A DNA stretch of 64,000 nucleotides from Eutreptiella sp. 'Long Island Sound 2002' (GCA_964036045.1 OZ038378.1:24479935-24543934), one strand, 5' to 3'. Shown: positions 52,692-62,659, counted from the first letter of the stretch. The notes: generated by a model from the letters alone, not told the origin. Made by a program: numbers and translations.

Positions 52692-53840
52692 TCATTCTTG
52701 TATCTGTCGCTCAATCTCATCGGCCTGCTCTTTAGGAGCTGGATATGGTCTCCTCTGGATCTTGTGAACCACGAACTCGGGTTTCAGCTTGAGGTCCATC
52801 TGTACCAGCTTGTCACATGAGGCTGGAGGGGGTAGTTCGCCGAACACCTCAAGATAGGTCCTTATAAGCGTCTGCACCCGCGGGTCTAATAGCTTGATCT
52901 TGTCCTCCATGTCCTCGTCGGAGTGTAAGTTGCTTGCCCCTTGAGTAATAGATGTCGGGAGGTTATCCTCCACCGACTCTTCTCCCTTGGTACTATCCTT
53001 CAACCCTTGGTAGGCATATAGTAGGTCTCGTTCAACCATCTCCGGTGGACGATGGCAACATAGGCATGCTCGAGGGGGTTCACATACACATTCCTCCGAG
53101 AGGTCGTCGTCCTCTGTGGTCCTCACATGGGCACCCCACACGCTCTTCATGAGCTTAAGATCTACCTCCCTCTGCCAGGTGGTGATCTTCTGTTCGAGGT
53201 CCTCCTTCAATTGGGATACATCTCCCTTACGTCCTTGCTTCAGTGGCCATGAGCTGCGGGTAGGCTTGGCGTAGCATAGCTTTTTTGCCATCAACCTCCT
53301 CTTGGAGTCCACATACTCCCTTAGCCTGGATCTGGGGTCCAGCTGCTCGTCCACGGGGTCTTCCACCCTCATGGAGAGTAGGGGTTTCAGTGGGGCGACG
53401 TACTCGGCGTTCTCCACTTCCTCCACGCAAGTCTGCAGGAAGAAGGCATCATGCTCAGTTTCGTCATCTGAGTGGATAGACCTGGGGAGCTCGGATAGTC
53501 CACACTCAGAGACTCCATCAGGAACAGGTACATGGCAGGGAGATTTTGGGGGCGTTGGTGTTAGTCACGACGTATTCATCTCCTCCGGTAATAGTCTCAA
53601 TAGCATCTTGAGGTCGTAGTCGATCCTTCAAGTCACCCAAGGCGAGTCCATCGCTTTCTCGTTGTATAGCCTGGACCAGAGTTGAGTCCAGGTCTTCCCA
53701 GGGGATGGAGGTAAGACCTCCGTCCACCACACTGAGCATACTCCCCAATCCGGTTTTCCTGATAGGCGTCTTACGCCCCAGAGGCACGTAGATGGCCTCA
53801 TCAGGTAACCGAACAGAGCTGATAGTCAGCCTGTCCAGGA
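52692..53840 (-). pseudogene. Gypsy-2 acidic linker and RT N-terminal extension
   Basis: Two frames joined by shifts. 53889-53518 carries the tail of the methyltransferase-like domain (LTISSVRLPDEAIYVPLGRK, then DLDSTLVQAIQRESDGL). 53426-52692 holds an acidic, charged region (EDDDLSEECVCEPPRACLCC with a Cys cluster) and FGELPPPASCDKLVQMDLKL plus FVVHKIQRRPYPAPKEQADE, the usual lead-in to RT. The Cys cluster CVCEPPRACLCCH is not matched in Gypsy-1. TGA at 52692 replaces what is probably arginine. Confidence 0.55.
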
Positions 53841-54233
53841 GGTTTGCCAGTACTCGTTGCCCCCATGGGCTCCCCAGTCGGGGGAACACAGGACCATACG
53901 GGAACGTTCCAAGGCCACCTTGGTCAAGACCTTCCCCGGTTCACTGAACCTGTCGTTCCCGTAGGCCATCCCAAAAGAGGGCCAATAAAATTTGTAGCTG
54001 CACTTCTTCCCCTTGCTTTCGTAAAGGTCCAGGACGTGTTGCTTGTCGCTGGCGAACAACTCCACACTCAGGTCTTCTCTAGAGTAACCCAACTCCTTCA
54101 GACCTTGGTCTACGACTTCCCCCAATAGTTGATAGTCCTCAGTTTTGGATGCCGCAATCATGTTCCAGGGCTCCTCCTTCGATACCCTCAGGTAGCTCGA
54201 GGTGTGCGCAGACTGCTCCAGCGGCACGGACTC
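53830..54233 (-). pseudogene. Gypsy-2 methyltransferase-like extra domain, altered motif
   Basis: In frame with the protease after TGA 54234, it reads WNMIAASKTEDYQLLGEVVD, LSVELFASDKQHVLDLYESK, KFYWPSFGMAYGNDRFSEPG, KVLTKVALERSRMVLCSPDW and GGNEYW, aligning with Gypsy-1 VDLYANAKNH, CCANPPWWHL, KMVTKAVLDRAQVMVICADW and AAAWR. At the position of NPPW the copy has NDRF, so the methyltransferase signature is lost or was never needed. A frameshift near 53835 precedes the conserved tail. It may have a structural role or be a decayed enzyme. Confidence 0.5.
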
Positions 54234-54611
54234 TCACCCCTCTCCGTGGTCCACGTAGAGGAGGTAGGGCGCTTGCAGCGTCGGGGATTGTATCTGGGAG
54301 TGCTGCACGAAGAAGTCAGTCCCCAATACAAAGTCGAAGGCTTCAGTGTCCATCACATAGAACCGATGGGCGATCGTTCGGGAGCCCATAAGTACCTCCA
54401 CTTCACAGTCCCCGCAGCTGTGCACCACATGCCCATCCCCCATTCGTATAGCCGCGGTGGTCATTGTGTTCTTCAGGCTCCCACAAGGTAAAGTTTTCTT
54501 GGCCACTATAGATATGGTGGACCAAGTGTCCAATAAGCCCAGGTTTCCACGTCCCCCTAGTCGGATACGTACCCAGAACACCAAGTCCAGGGCCCCACCG
54601 GAGCGTCCCCG
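54234..54611 (-). pseudogene. Gypsy-2 aspartic protease with mutated active site
   Basis: The frame after TGA 54612 encodes GLLDTWSTISIVAKKTLP, where the retropepsin D-T/S-G triplet is D-T-W (54522-54530). It then gives GDCEVEVLMGSRTIAHRFYV and FDFVLGTDFFVQHSQI, the second hallmark of the family. Replacement of the active-site Gly by Trp should abolish activity. It ends at TGA 54234-54236, after which the same frame continues into the extra domain. Confidence 0.75.
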
Positions 54612-54617
54612 TCAGAA
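54612..54617 (-). promoter_or_regulatory. Gypsy-2 gag-pol junction UGA-CGG
   Basis: The gag frame ends CPAEF then TGA (54612-54614), with CGG just 3' of it on the - strand at 54609-54611, and runs on in the same frame into the protease. This mirrors the UGA-CUA of Gypsy-1 and the UGA-CGG of the LINE. Another TGA-CGG (55774-55776) inside conserved gag must be a mutation, so coincidence is possible. Confidence 0.3.
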
Positions 54618-57103
54618 CTCCGCGGGACAGGTCTTCTCGAACGCCTTGTTCCGCAATTTGCGGGCCATCCTCATGAAACGGCTTCTCTTCTTAGCGTTGC
54701 CGTCATCACCGCCTTCATGCTCACGCTTAGCCCCTTGTTCTCGCTGGGCCTGCGTTTGTGAGCGTGTGGTCGGACCACACTGCCCTCCAGAGGGCTCAGA
54801 GTTCCCCCCTTGATTAGGGTTGGGGTTTCCTCCGTTCTTGTGCGGGTTCTTGTTGTCCTTGTCTGGCTGGCGGTTAGCGCCTCCTCCTCGTCCACCTTGA
54901 CTCTTGTCTTGCCCTTGTCCACGTCCTTTCGACTTGCCCTTGCCGGAGTCGTTGCCTTTGCCTTTGCCTCCACCTTTGCCAGAGCCTTTGCCAGGATCCT
55001 CACCCTTCAGCTTCGCCGACAGGCGCTACTTGTGATAGCACTCATCCTCATAGTGCTTCCTCTTCCCACAGAAGGCACAGGTGATAGTACACCTGTAGTG
55101 ATCCGGCATCTTCGCCTTGGCGCCGGTGTTGGTCTCCTGCTTCTTCCCTTGGACTACGAAGCAGTCTGGCTGCTCGCAGTCTGGGGCGTGCTGCAGGTGG
55201 CCCTGCTCATCTCTGGCATCACACCAGAAGAGCTCCTTGACGTTTTCCATGATACGGGCGTGTTTGGGTGTGGTCCCCTGTCCAGGTCTAGGTCCTTGGT
55301 ACCCTTTGCCGTGGCTTCGAGAGCCTCCCCCTCCAGGACGGTAGTTGTTCAGGTGCTGGTCGCTTTCCTTCTCCAGCGCCAGCTCCAGGAGTAGTACACA
55401 TAAATCCTCGTAGTGGAGGGCTCTTGCCTTGCGCACTGCCGTTGAACGGCACTCGTCCCACAGCTCTCGGGGGAGCTTAGCCACCAACCAGAAAAGCAGG
55501 TCGTCGCTGCTATAGGAACCAGCTGTCAATCGTCCAACCCAGTGATCTAGGTCAGCCAATAGTTCAGAGACCCCGCCAGGTTTGGGGTTGTTGGGCAGCA
55601 CGGCCAGGTTCTGGATCTCAGCCCTGATGGAGAGGTCGGTTTCATAGGTTGGGTACTGCTTCTCCAGGGCAACCAACACATCGGCAAAGGTGGCGGACTT
55701 AGTCACAATCTACTTGACCTGCTTCTCCAGGTACTTGGTCTTGCAACACTGCAGGAGCAGATCGCACTTGACCCGTCAACTAGCGTGGGTTTGGCCGGTC
55801 AATCGAAGGAACCGGCCAAAAATCTCAGCAAACTCGCTGAGGTACTTGCCTGTGAACTCAGGCAAGTTCACCACGATCTTGGACGTGGCGATGGCCTTAG
55901 CCTCCTGAGACCTGCGTCCCTCAGGGCACCGGGTCTTCCTCTTCTTCTTTTTCTTCTGCCCACTTGGGTTCTCAGAGTCCTCAGGGTCGTCGTCCTCCGA
56001 GGGCGAAGCAGAAGTCAGCGACGGCGGCGCATCATCGGAGCAGTCTCTGCCTAGATCACTAGAGCCATAGGGCTCCACGTCAACCATTGCCCTCAGGGCT
56101 GTCAGCCGCAGCCGGTCCAGCTCGGCTCTCGTAGAATTCCCCACGTGGCTGTAGGGTGGCTGGGCCGTTCTCGGTACGAAAGGGCTTCTCGGTATCGCTG
56201 CAGGGGTCGGCATCGGTCGGCTCCCCAGGCTCCCCGTGGTGTTTGTCAGCCCTGCCACCAGGTGGTTAGCCTGTACTCGATGGGGTGACCTTCCCACCAT
56301 GGTCGGTGACGCTTGGGGCGGAATCAGGGGCTCTAGTTTAGCCCGAATCTCTTGAGTGAGATCGCCCACAAGTTCAGAGGTGGCTCCTCGGAGAGCCTCT
56401 TTTATCTCTGATCGCGTCAGGGACCTGTTGGAGGATCTCCCCGATCCCCTACTCCTGCTCCCGCATGACTCAGGTCCTCTCCTCAGCCCACTCAGGGTTG
56501 CATACCCAGGAACATCCACATAGGCTCCCGTAGCGGGTAGAGGATGGTGATAGTCAGCCGCATACCATCGCGGCGCAGAACTGGAGGCCACCGGCTCACT
56601 GGTAGTAGTTGCCTCTGGAAACGCAGTGGTAGGTGGGTTCACACCATAGGCAGGGTAGGTAGGCATACCAGTAAAGCCTGTGCCCTCAGCCATAGGCGGG
56701 TTGGTTATGGGTGTGGATGTTGCAGCGGCTGGGTCTGGAGTTGGAAGTGTGGTGGTTGTAGGAGAGGGTGATGCGTGGAGGCCAGAAGCGCTTGGTGCAC
56801 CCTCAAAGGTCGACTCACTCATCGGGTCGTGCCCATGGTCTACTCCTTCGTCTCCCATGCTTTCTCCCGCATCCTTCTCTCTCTCTCTCTCTTTCTCTTC
56901 ACAGGATTGCTGTCCACCTCCTTGACTGAGAGGGTCCGGAAGGCCGACTGAAGTCCTTCCAGCGAGTCATCCGCCACGTCCACTGGCCCATGTAAGGGCA
57001 CCGAAGGTACAGCGCTAGGTCCAGGTCCAGGTTCACCAGGTGCTGGCATTGCTGGTGCCTCAGGCGCCGTCCTCACGTCGATGTCCTCCTCCTTTGTGTC
57101 CAT
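54615..57103 (-). pseudogene. Gypsy-2 gag
   Basis: ATG 57101-57103 begins MDTKEEDIDVRTAPEAPAMP. A frameshift near 56850 leads to a Ser/Thr/Pro-rich region, EIKEALRGATSELVGDLTQE and the conserved block LPEFTGKYLSEFAEIFGRFL, then RLTGQTHAS. Stops TGA 55774-55776 and TAG 55709-55711 interrupt KCDLLLQCCKTKYLEKQVK. KSATFADVLVALEKQYPTYE continues the block, a zinc knuckle CAFCGKRKHYEDEC (CX2CX4HX4C) follows near 55060, and after TAG 55026-55028 a Gly/Lys-rich basic region (GKGSGKGGGKGKGNDSGKGK). Order and motifs match Gypsy-1 gag. Its role would be particle formation and RNA packaging. Confidence 0.75.
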
Positions 57104-57105
57104 AT

Positions 57106-57992
57106 TCGCCCTTCTTGCTTATATATGACAGATCTTGGCGCACTGGATGTACGGCATGGGGTTGCTGCCGGTACGCAGAGACTGTCTGCCTTCTGCTACC
57201 AGAAGGTTTTACAGTGATTTCACAACTGTGTGTTTGTTGTGCCTCTCCTGCTGCTTGCTGCTGGTGTAGGGTTCCTGCTGCTTGTTTTTGATGAGGAAAA
57301 TGTTTTATTGTTGAAATACAACCAATCCAGGATAACCCAAGCCAGAGATAAGCAAGTAGAAGAAGATCAGGATCAAAGCATGAAGGGCTGCAGTCACAAA
57401 GAGTTAGATAAAGACAACAATCAACAATAGACCACAGCAATTAGCATACATTGCAACTCAGGATGAAATATTTTACATGTTTGAGAAAATCTGATTGGAA
57501 AACTGCCCCAAGGGCTCACTGTCATCCACCGTGCCATCTTGAGATGTGCACTCTTTGTTTTTGGGTCCCATAGGTGCTGAGGTGGCATGGCTTGTGGCGC
57601 TGAGGTCACTGCCATGTCACATGGGTTATTCCTATTTAGCTAGGCTGACTGGGTATTGAACCCGGGACCTCTCAAAAAGAGGTGCCCCAGCCCCCTAGGG
57701 TGCATACCACTAGGATAGCTAAGAATTCATGAGAAAACATAGATGAATTCATAGGCTCTGCCTTCAGTATATCAGTGCCTCAGTAACCCAGGAAAAGATG
57801 TTTTAGTGCCTATAGCTTGGGGATAAAGGGGTCCACACCACATCCTGATTTAGTGTTTGGTTCCATAGGTCAAAATGTGTTATCACCCATTTCGGTTGGG
57901 CCAATACTAAGATAAAAATGCATGAGTGCTTAGAGCACCTCTTATACAACTAAAGTATACCCTAAAGCATTGGAAAAGCACTTTTTCCTACT
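57106..57992 (-). repeat. Repeat R1, copy C (887 bp), candidate 5' LTR of Gypsy-2
   Basis: Full-length copy with both conserved ends, the tRNA-like core at 57642-57722 and the TATA-like motif at 57118-57125. Its end lies 2 bp before the Gypsy-2 gag ATG and it points the same way as gag. The far end abuts hairpin array 4. No primer-binding site separates it from gag and its ends are not TG...CA, so an LTR identity is plausible but not certain. Confidence 0.7.
57118..57125 (-). promoter_or_regulatory. TATA-like box TATATAAG
   Basis: TATATAAG on the - strand, within GTCATATATAAGCAAGAAG, is conserved in R1 copy A at 17107-17114. It lies only about 15 bases upstream of the ATG at 57103, so if it drives Pol II the transcript would start at or after that ATG and translation would begin further in. 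Confidence 0.35.
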
Positions 57993-58029
57993 GCTGGTGT
58001 GGGTGTGGGTGTGGTAGGTGTGTGCCTGG

Positions 58030-58800
58030 TTGGTCCCTCGCCACTCCTGGTGGAGGTTCCTGAGTGCGATTTCCCGCCACTCCTGGCTGGGTTTCGCTGT
58101 CGGTGGTGGTGGGTGCTCCTCGCCACTCCTGGCTGAGGGCCTGGGGTGTGGTTCCCCGCCACTCCTGGCTGGGGTCCGCTGGCGGCGGTGGTGTGTGGTC
58201 GCTTGTCACTCCTGGCTGCGGGTCCCCGTCGCGGTTCCCCGCCACTCCTGGCTGGAGGGTCCGCTGGTGGCGGTGGTGGGTGGCCCCCTGCCACTCCTGG
58301 CTGAGGGTCTCGGGGGCGGTTCCCCGCCACTCCTGGCTGTGGTCCGGCAGCCGCGGTGGTGGGTGTTTCCGCGGGTGGGGGTTTCCCGTGTTGTGTGTGC
58401 TGGTGGCGCGGCGTGTGCGCGTGGTGTCTGTGCTGGTGTGTGTGGTGTGTGTTCGTGGTGTCTGTGTTGGTGGTGGTGCGGGTGTGGGCGTGCGTTCTGC
58501 GTGCGTTTGTGTGTGTGTTTGTGTGTGCGTGTGTGGTGTGTTGGTGGGGTGCGGTGTGGTCTGGTGTGGTGTGTTGGTGGGGTTGTGGCTGGTGCGTGCT
58601 GTGGTTGGTCCCTCGCCACCCCTGGCGGAGGTTCCTATGCGCGACTCCCCGCCACTCCTGGCTGGGTTCTGCTGCCGGTGGTGGTGGGCGTTCCTCGCCA
58701 CTCCTGGCTGAGGGCCCCGGGTGCGGTTCCCCGCCACTCCTGGCTGGGGTCCGCCGGCGGTGGTGGTGTGCGGCTCCCCGCCAATCCTGGTCGTGGCCTG
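58030..58800. repeat. Hairpin minisatellite array 4
   Basis: About thirteen cores around GCCACTCCTGGC, alternating between CCTC...GAGG and CCCC...GGGG arms, at spacings of about 45-60 bp and interrupted by a GTGTGT-rich stretch (58380-58600). It abuts R1 copy C at 57992. Open frames on both strands, up to 399 codons, are repeat translations. Confidence 0.85.
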
Positions 58801-59154
58801 CCGGTTGCGGTGGGGTGTTTCGCGGGTTGGGTGTCCCTTGTTGTGTGTGTTTGTGGTGTGTGTGGTTGCGCGCGGTGGCCGTGCTGTGTTGTGTGTTGCG
58901 TGTTTGTGGTGTCCGCGTTGTTGGTGGTGTGGTGTGGTGGTGCGCTGGGTGTGTCTTCCGCGTGCGCTGGTGTGCGTGGTTACGTGTGTGTGGTGTGCCG
59001 GTGGTCTGTGGTTTGTTGTCCCCGCCTCTTTCGGTTGGGGCTTGCGGCTGGTGTTTTTTTGCTCTATGGCTCCCAGCTATCCGGGTGGGGCCTCCCGGGT
59101 CACGTAAGCGTTGACATGCTAGAAATTGTTCAAAATTGACGGAGCAAGGAGGAT

Positions 59155-59960
59155 GATGCAACCGGTACTATGTAGTCGTCTCACATGGCGTGAGGGGGTT
59201 GGTGGTTGCATTGGGTAAGTATCAGGGCCTTGAGCTGAGCTGAAACAGACTATGGTACATGTGTGCCCCTTCAGATGGTGAACGAAGAGAAAGGAGGGGG
59301 GGTTCATGGTTTGTTGAGGGTTGCTTGGTGTTTTGAGGTTGTAATTCTTGGATTTATGTAGTCCCTTTGTTTTGTGTGATCTTTTGGGTTTATGTGACAG
59401 GGTTAGTGCTGGTGGGTATGAAGCTGAGCTTTACGTGTGTGTCCGGGGTTTGGGCCAAGATTTTTTTTTTTTTTTTTGCACTATGCATCCCCTCAATCCC
59501 CGGGTTGCTTGCGGCTGTGTTAACTTTCACAGCTTTATTCCGTTTGTGTGATTTCAGGGTTATGCTTGTCATATCACTCAGGAAACTAAGCAGTTCTGAA
59601 GGCAAAAAAGATTTATGTGACCGGGTTAGTGCTGGTGGGTAGGAAGCTGAGCTTTACATGTGTCCGGGGTTGGGCTAATAAAAGGAAACGTGTAGACGGG
59701 CGAGTGTTGGTCAAGTTACACCTCCAAAAAGACTGCTAAAGTTGGCACTAAGCCTAGGGAGTACCCCTGGCACACCAAGCAACAGGACATAGAGGACTGT
59801 GTCAGGTAAAAATATTGTTTCAGGACGTCAGGTCTCTTTTCTCTTACTGCCGGAGCATGTTGCAAGGTGCAATAGACATATATACCATATATATATATCT
59901 GCAGGGGAGAGGAAAAATGTAAAAGCAGCCGAGTGTCGGTCGTCACTTGTGAGGTGAGGC
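59155..59960. other. Intergenic stretch with a 68-bp direct repeat
   Basis: 59389-59455 and 59612-59677 share TTTATGTGACMGGGTTAGTG and the following ~45 bases. A poly-T run lies at 59461-59479 and a short TA repeat at 59880-59900. No gene was recognised. It is immediately downstream of the gene ending at 59961 and may include its 3' flank. Confidence 0.5.
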
Positions 59961-62100
59961 CTAAAGTTCGCTCATCGACGCTGTGATTGCTTCCCAGCGT
60001 CGTCGGTCGAAATCAATGAAGTCACTGACCAGTACTTGCAAATGATTGAGGGCAGGCATGCTGATATTGTCAGAGAGACAGGTGGCGAGGTCACATTGGC
60101 CTTCAAGAGTTATCTTAGCTCGCATAACAGACTCAGGCCACTGAATTAGATAAAAAAAAAGGCTGTCGAGCAGGTCGGACGAGGTGGACCAAGGAGTCTC
60201 AAAGCTGATGGAAAGTTCAGAGATGTCCTTAGAAAACTTATGTTGCAACTGCTCTTCGGGTTTCTTACTGTCCACGGCTCTGATACGTTGCAGGAGGGGT
60301 CGTTGTCAGTGGCGTCCGCCCATGAGCATGGGCTGGTCGAAACCTTGTGTGGGAAATGGCGGATGCAAGGACCGGGAAGTAGACCTTGAGAACGGAGAAA
60401 GCTCATGAGGACGGTCTCTTGAAAGCGGAATGGGTCGAGCACTACGCTGTCGGACGACATTGAATTGACGGTGGCCATGTGTCTCCAAGCGTTGGAGAAA
60501 GGGCGATCTCGCTGGTGGTGCTTTGATAACTGCGCCCAAGACGCGGCGAGATGGAGAAAGGTTCGACGGGCCAAATCCTTTGTAACAACGGCTGTCTTCT
60601 TCCAGTAATATGATGCGACGGAGTCCTTGTTCGTGGTCTTCGAAAAGTACTATAGTGAGCGGAATGTATGCGGTGAGGGATCGTGCACGGGTCGACGTGT
60701 GCTCACCGGAAAGAGTGCGTGATGCCAACCGAGTGAGGCCTGCGAAGGTTTCGCTTTGGACAGCTTTTCTTTGATCTTGTTCTGCCTCAACTAGCCTATT
60801 GTTCATTCGATGGAAGCATAAGGCGTCAACTTGAATTGTGTTCCGTGTGACTTCTTCGGTCTGACAGAGAAGGAGTAGCTGGTGTTGATAAAATTCGGAT
60901 CGCCATGTAAGCAGGATTTCATTTCTTGCACAGGCTTCATCGAGGAGGAGCGCTTCGGTAGTGAACAGGATGTTTAGATTCTTCTTGGCGTGCGGTTTCC
61001 TCCTGCGCGCTGATCGTGTGGAGGCCGGGGTTGCATTGAACAGGAAGTCTTCGTACCGCTGCGGGCAAGGCTTGTTCTTGGGCTGACACATGAAATTTTC
61101 TTGATCTGCTGGTGTATCATATAGTCCAGAGTCGGGAGCAGACCAGTAAGGCGTTGCCGAAATGCTCGCTGGAACGTCATCCGGTTGTTCCTCTTTATCG
61201 GAGTCAACCCAAAATCTTCCCGTGAGTAGCTGTTCGCTTTCAGAGTCTGTGCTGGAGCTTTGAAGATCTGGTATGTCGTCGTCAGAGCTCGAGCTTGATT
61301 CGGCGGAGTCGGTGATATGGTCTCTAATGGAGTTTCGGCATGCTGGCCTTGGAATCTCTGAGTTGGTGATTGTGGGCGGAGAGTTGGTATCAGTATCTTC
61401 AGTGCCTCGTGTGGACCGCGAATGGTCTTCTGTGTATTCATGTCTTGAGCAATCTTCCGCTTCCCGTGATTCTGGTCTTACCGGTGAGGTGGCTTGGTTT
61501 GTAAGCGGCCCAGTTGTTAACTCGTAAAATTGACCTGTGGGGACCTGCCGTGAGAAAAGGAAGGAACAGGACCTGTCACCGTCTGGCGGATGGTCTACAC
61601 GTTCTTGAGAGCTCTGGCAGAATCTCGGAAGGGACCACACTGCTGACAGCGGCGGGTCTGCACTTTCCGGATGTTGATTTTAAACCTGTGGTGTCGGTGG
61701 TGATAGGGGTTGGTGTAGAGTGTCTGGGGTGAGGTGTCGTGAAATCGGTTTAACGTGCTCGTACGGCGATGCGTGAGATACGGGTGTGTGTGACACTTGC
61801 TGCGGTAAATCATGGCTGCGGTCTTTGGTACTGAAGTGGACATGTGGAAAGTGGCACGAGTCGGCTTGATGATTGTTGAAACAGTGGGAAATTACTGTCA
61901 CTATTTGTAAGTTCGTTTTAGCGATGTTCTGGAGAATCTCCAGTGACTGTTGAATGCGGGAATCTGGCTGCGGCGTGTGATTTACAGGATGACAGTTAAT
62001 TTTTGTACGCGGTTCGATTTTAAAAAGAATTGTAGGTTTTCGATTGACGGAAAAGGTACATTTGGCTTTTGTTTGTTTCTGTTCTTTCACATCGCTGCGG
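59961..62100 (-). CDS. Unrecognised protein-coding gene, possibly spliced or broken
   Basis: One frame stays open over about 2.1 kb on the - strand except for TAA 61680-61682 and TGA 60306-60308. Composition is ordinary (near 50 percent GC), unlike the GC-rich element ORFs. In order: an N-part with ILQNIAKTNLQIVTVISHCF; a Ser/Asp-rich acidic patch (AESSSSSDDDIPDLQSSS); a basic motif RRRKPHAKK; a helical region (ALLLDEACARNEILLTWRSE, FYQHQLLLLCQTEEVTRNTI); a Ser/Arg/Pro-rich part; and a C-part with SDLLDSLFFYLIQWPESVM and LVSDFIDFDRRRWEAITASM ending at 59961. No known domain was identified. The stops could lie in introns, or the gene is a pseudogene. Confidence 0.5.
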
Positions 62101-62159
62101 AACGGGCGACGGGACGGGTTTTTTTTTGCGGCCGGTGTTTGTGTAACTGTGGTTGGTGT

Positions 62160-62400
62160 GTGGTGTGGGTCCCCCGCCACTTCTGGCTGAGGGACCTGGG
62201 TGGTGCGCCCCGCCACTCCTGGCTGGGGTCCGCCGTTGTGTGGTGGCGGTTGGCCCCTTGCCACTCCTGGCTGAGGGTCTTGGTTGCGGGGCCCCGCCAC
62301 TCCTGGCTGGGGTCCGCCGCCGGGTGCCGTGGCCGGTCCCTCGCCACTCCTGGCCGAGGGCAGTGGGCGTGGTTCCCCGCCACTCCTGGCTGGGGTCCAC
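62160..62400. repeat. Hairpin minisatellite array 5
   Basis: Six regular cores, strictly alternating CCCC...GAGG/CCTC...GAGG type and CCCC...GGGG type at 35-45 bp spacing, for example CCCCGCCACTCCTGGCTGGG near 62213. This is the cleanest array in the window. It lies just upstream of the gene at 59961-62100. Confidence 0.85.
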
Positions 62401-62659
62401 TGGTTGTGGTGGTGGGGGCCCTGGGTGCCCTTCTCCTTGGTCTTGGTGTGTGTGTGCGTGCTGTGTGGCGCTTCGTGTTGGTGTGCCTGGCGTGCGGGGG
62501 TCGTGCGCGGTGTGGTTGCCGTGTGTGTGCGTGTGTGTGCGTGCGGTGTGTGGTTTGTGGGTTGTGTCATACCTTGGTTGGTTCTCGTCGTCGGTCGGCA
62601 TGGTCGTGGTCAAAAAGCAGAAGAAAAGCAATAGAAGAGGTCCTGGAGACGTGTAGCAG

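Larger units (their letters stand above)
49708..57103 (-). mobile_element. Gypsy-2: decayed Ty3/Gypsy chromodomain retrotransposon
   Basis: Reading leftwards on the - strand: gag (57103-54615), protease (54611-54234), methyltransferase-like domain (54233-53830), acidic linker, RT and RNase H (52700-51215), integrase (51200-50179) and chromodomain (50166-49708). The architecture is the same as Gypsy-1, but the sequences are diverged and it is a separate family. About eight in-frame stops and a few frameshifts exist, fewer than in Gypsy-1. R1 copy C ends 2 bp upstream of the gag ATG and R1 copy B lies 2.2 kb beyond the chromodomain, so the full element may span 46798-57992. Confidence 0.85.

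Noticed and set aside
58030-58800. Regularly spaced repeats as a CRISPR array
   Set aside because: The units diverge and alternate between two types, spacers are simple G+T-rich sequence of unequal length, and there are no cas genes; the DNA is eukaryotic.
57962-59161. A 399-codon - strand frame with repeated QPGVAGN and ARSGG motifs
   Set aside because: The repeats are translations of the hairpin minisatellite core in different frames. The same peptides occur wherever the array occurs.
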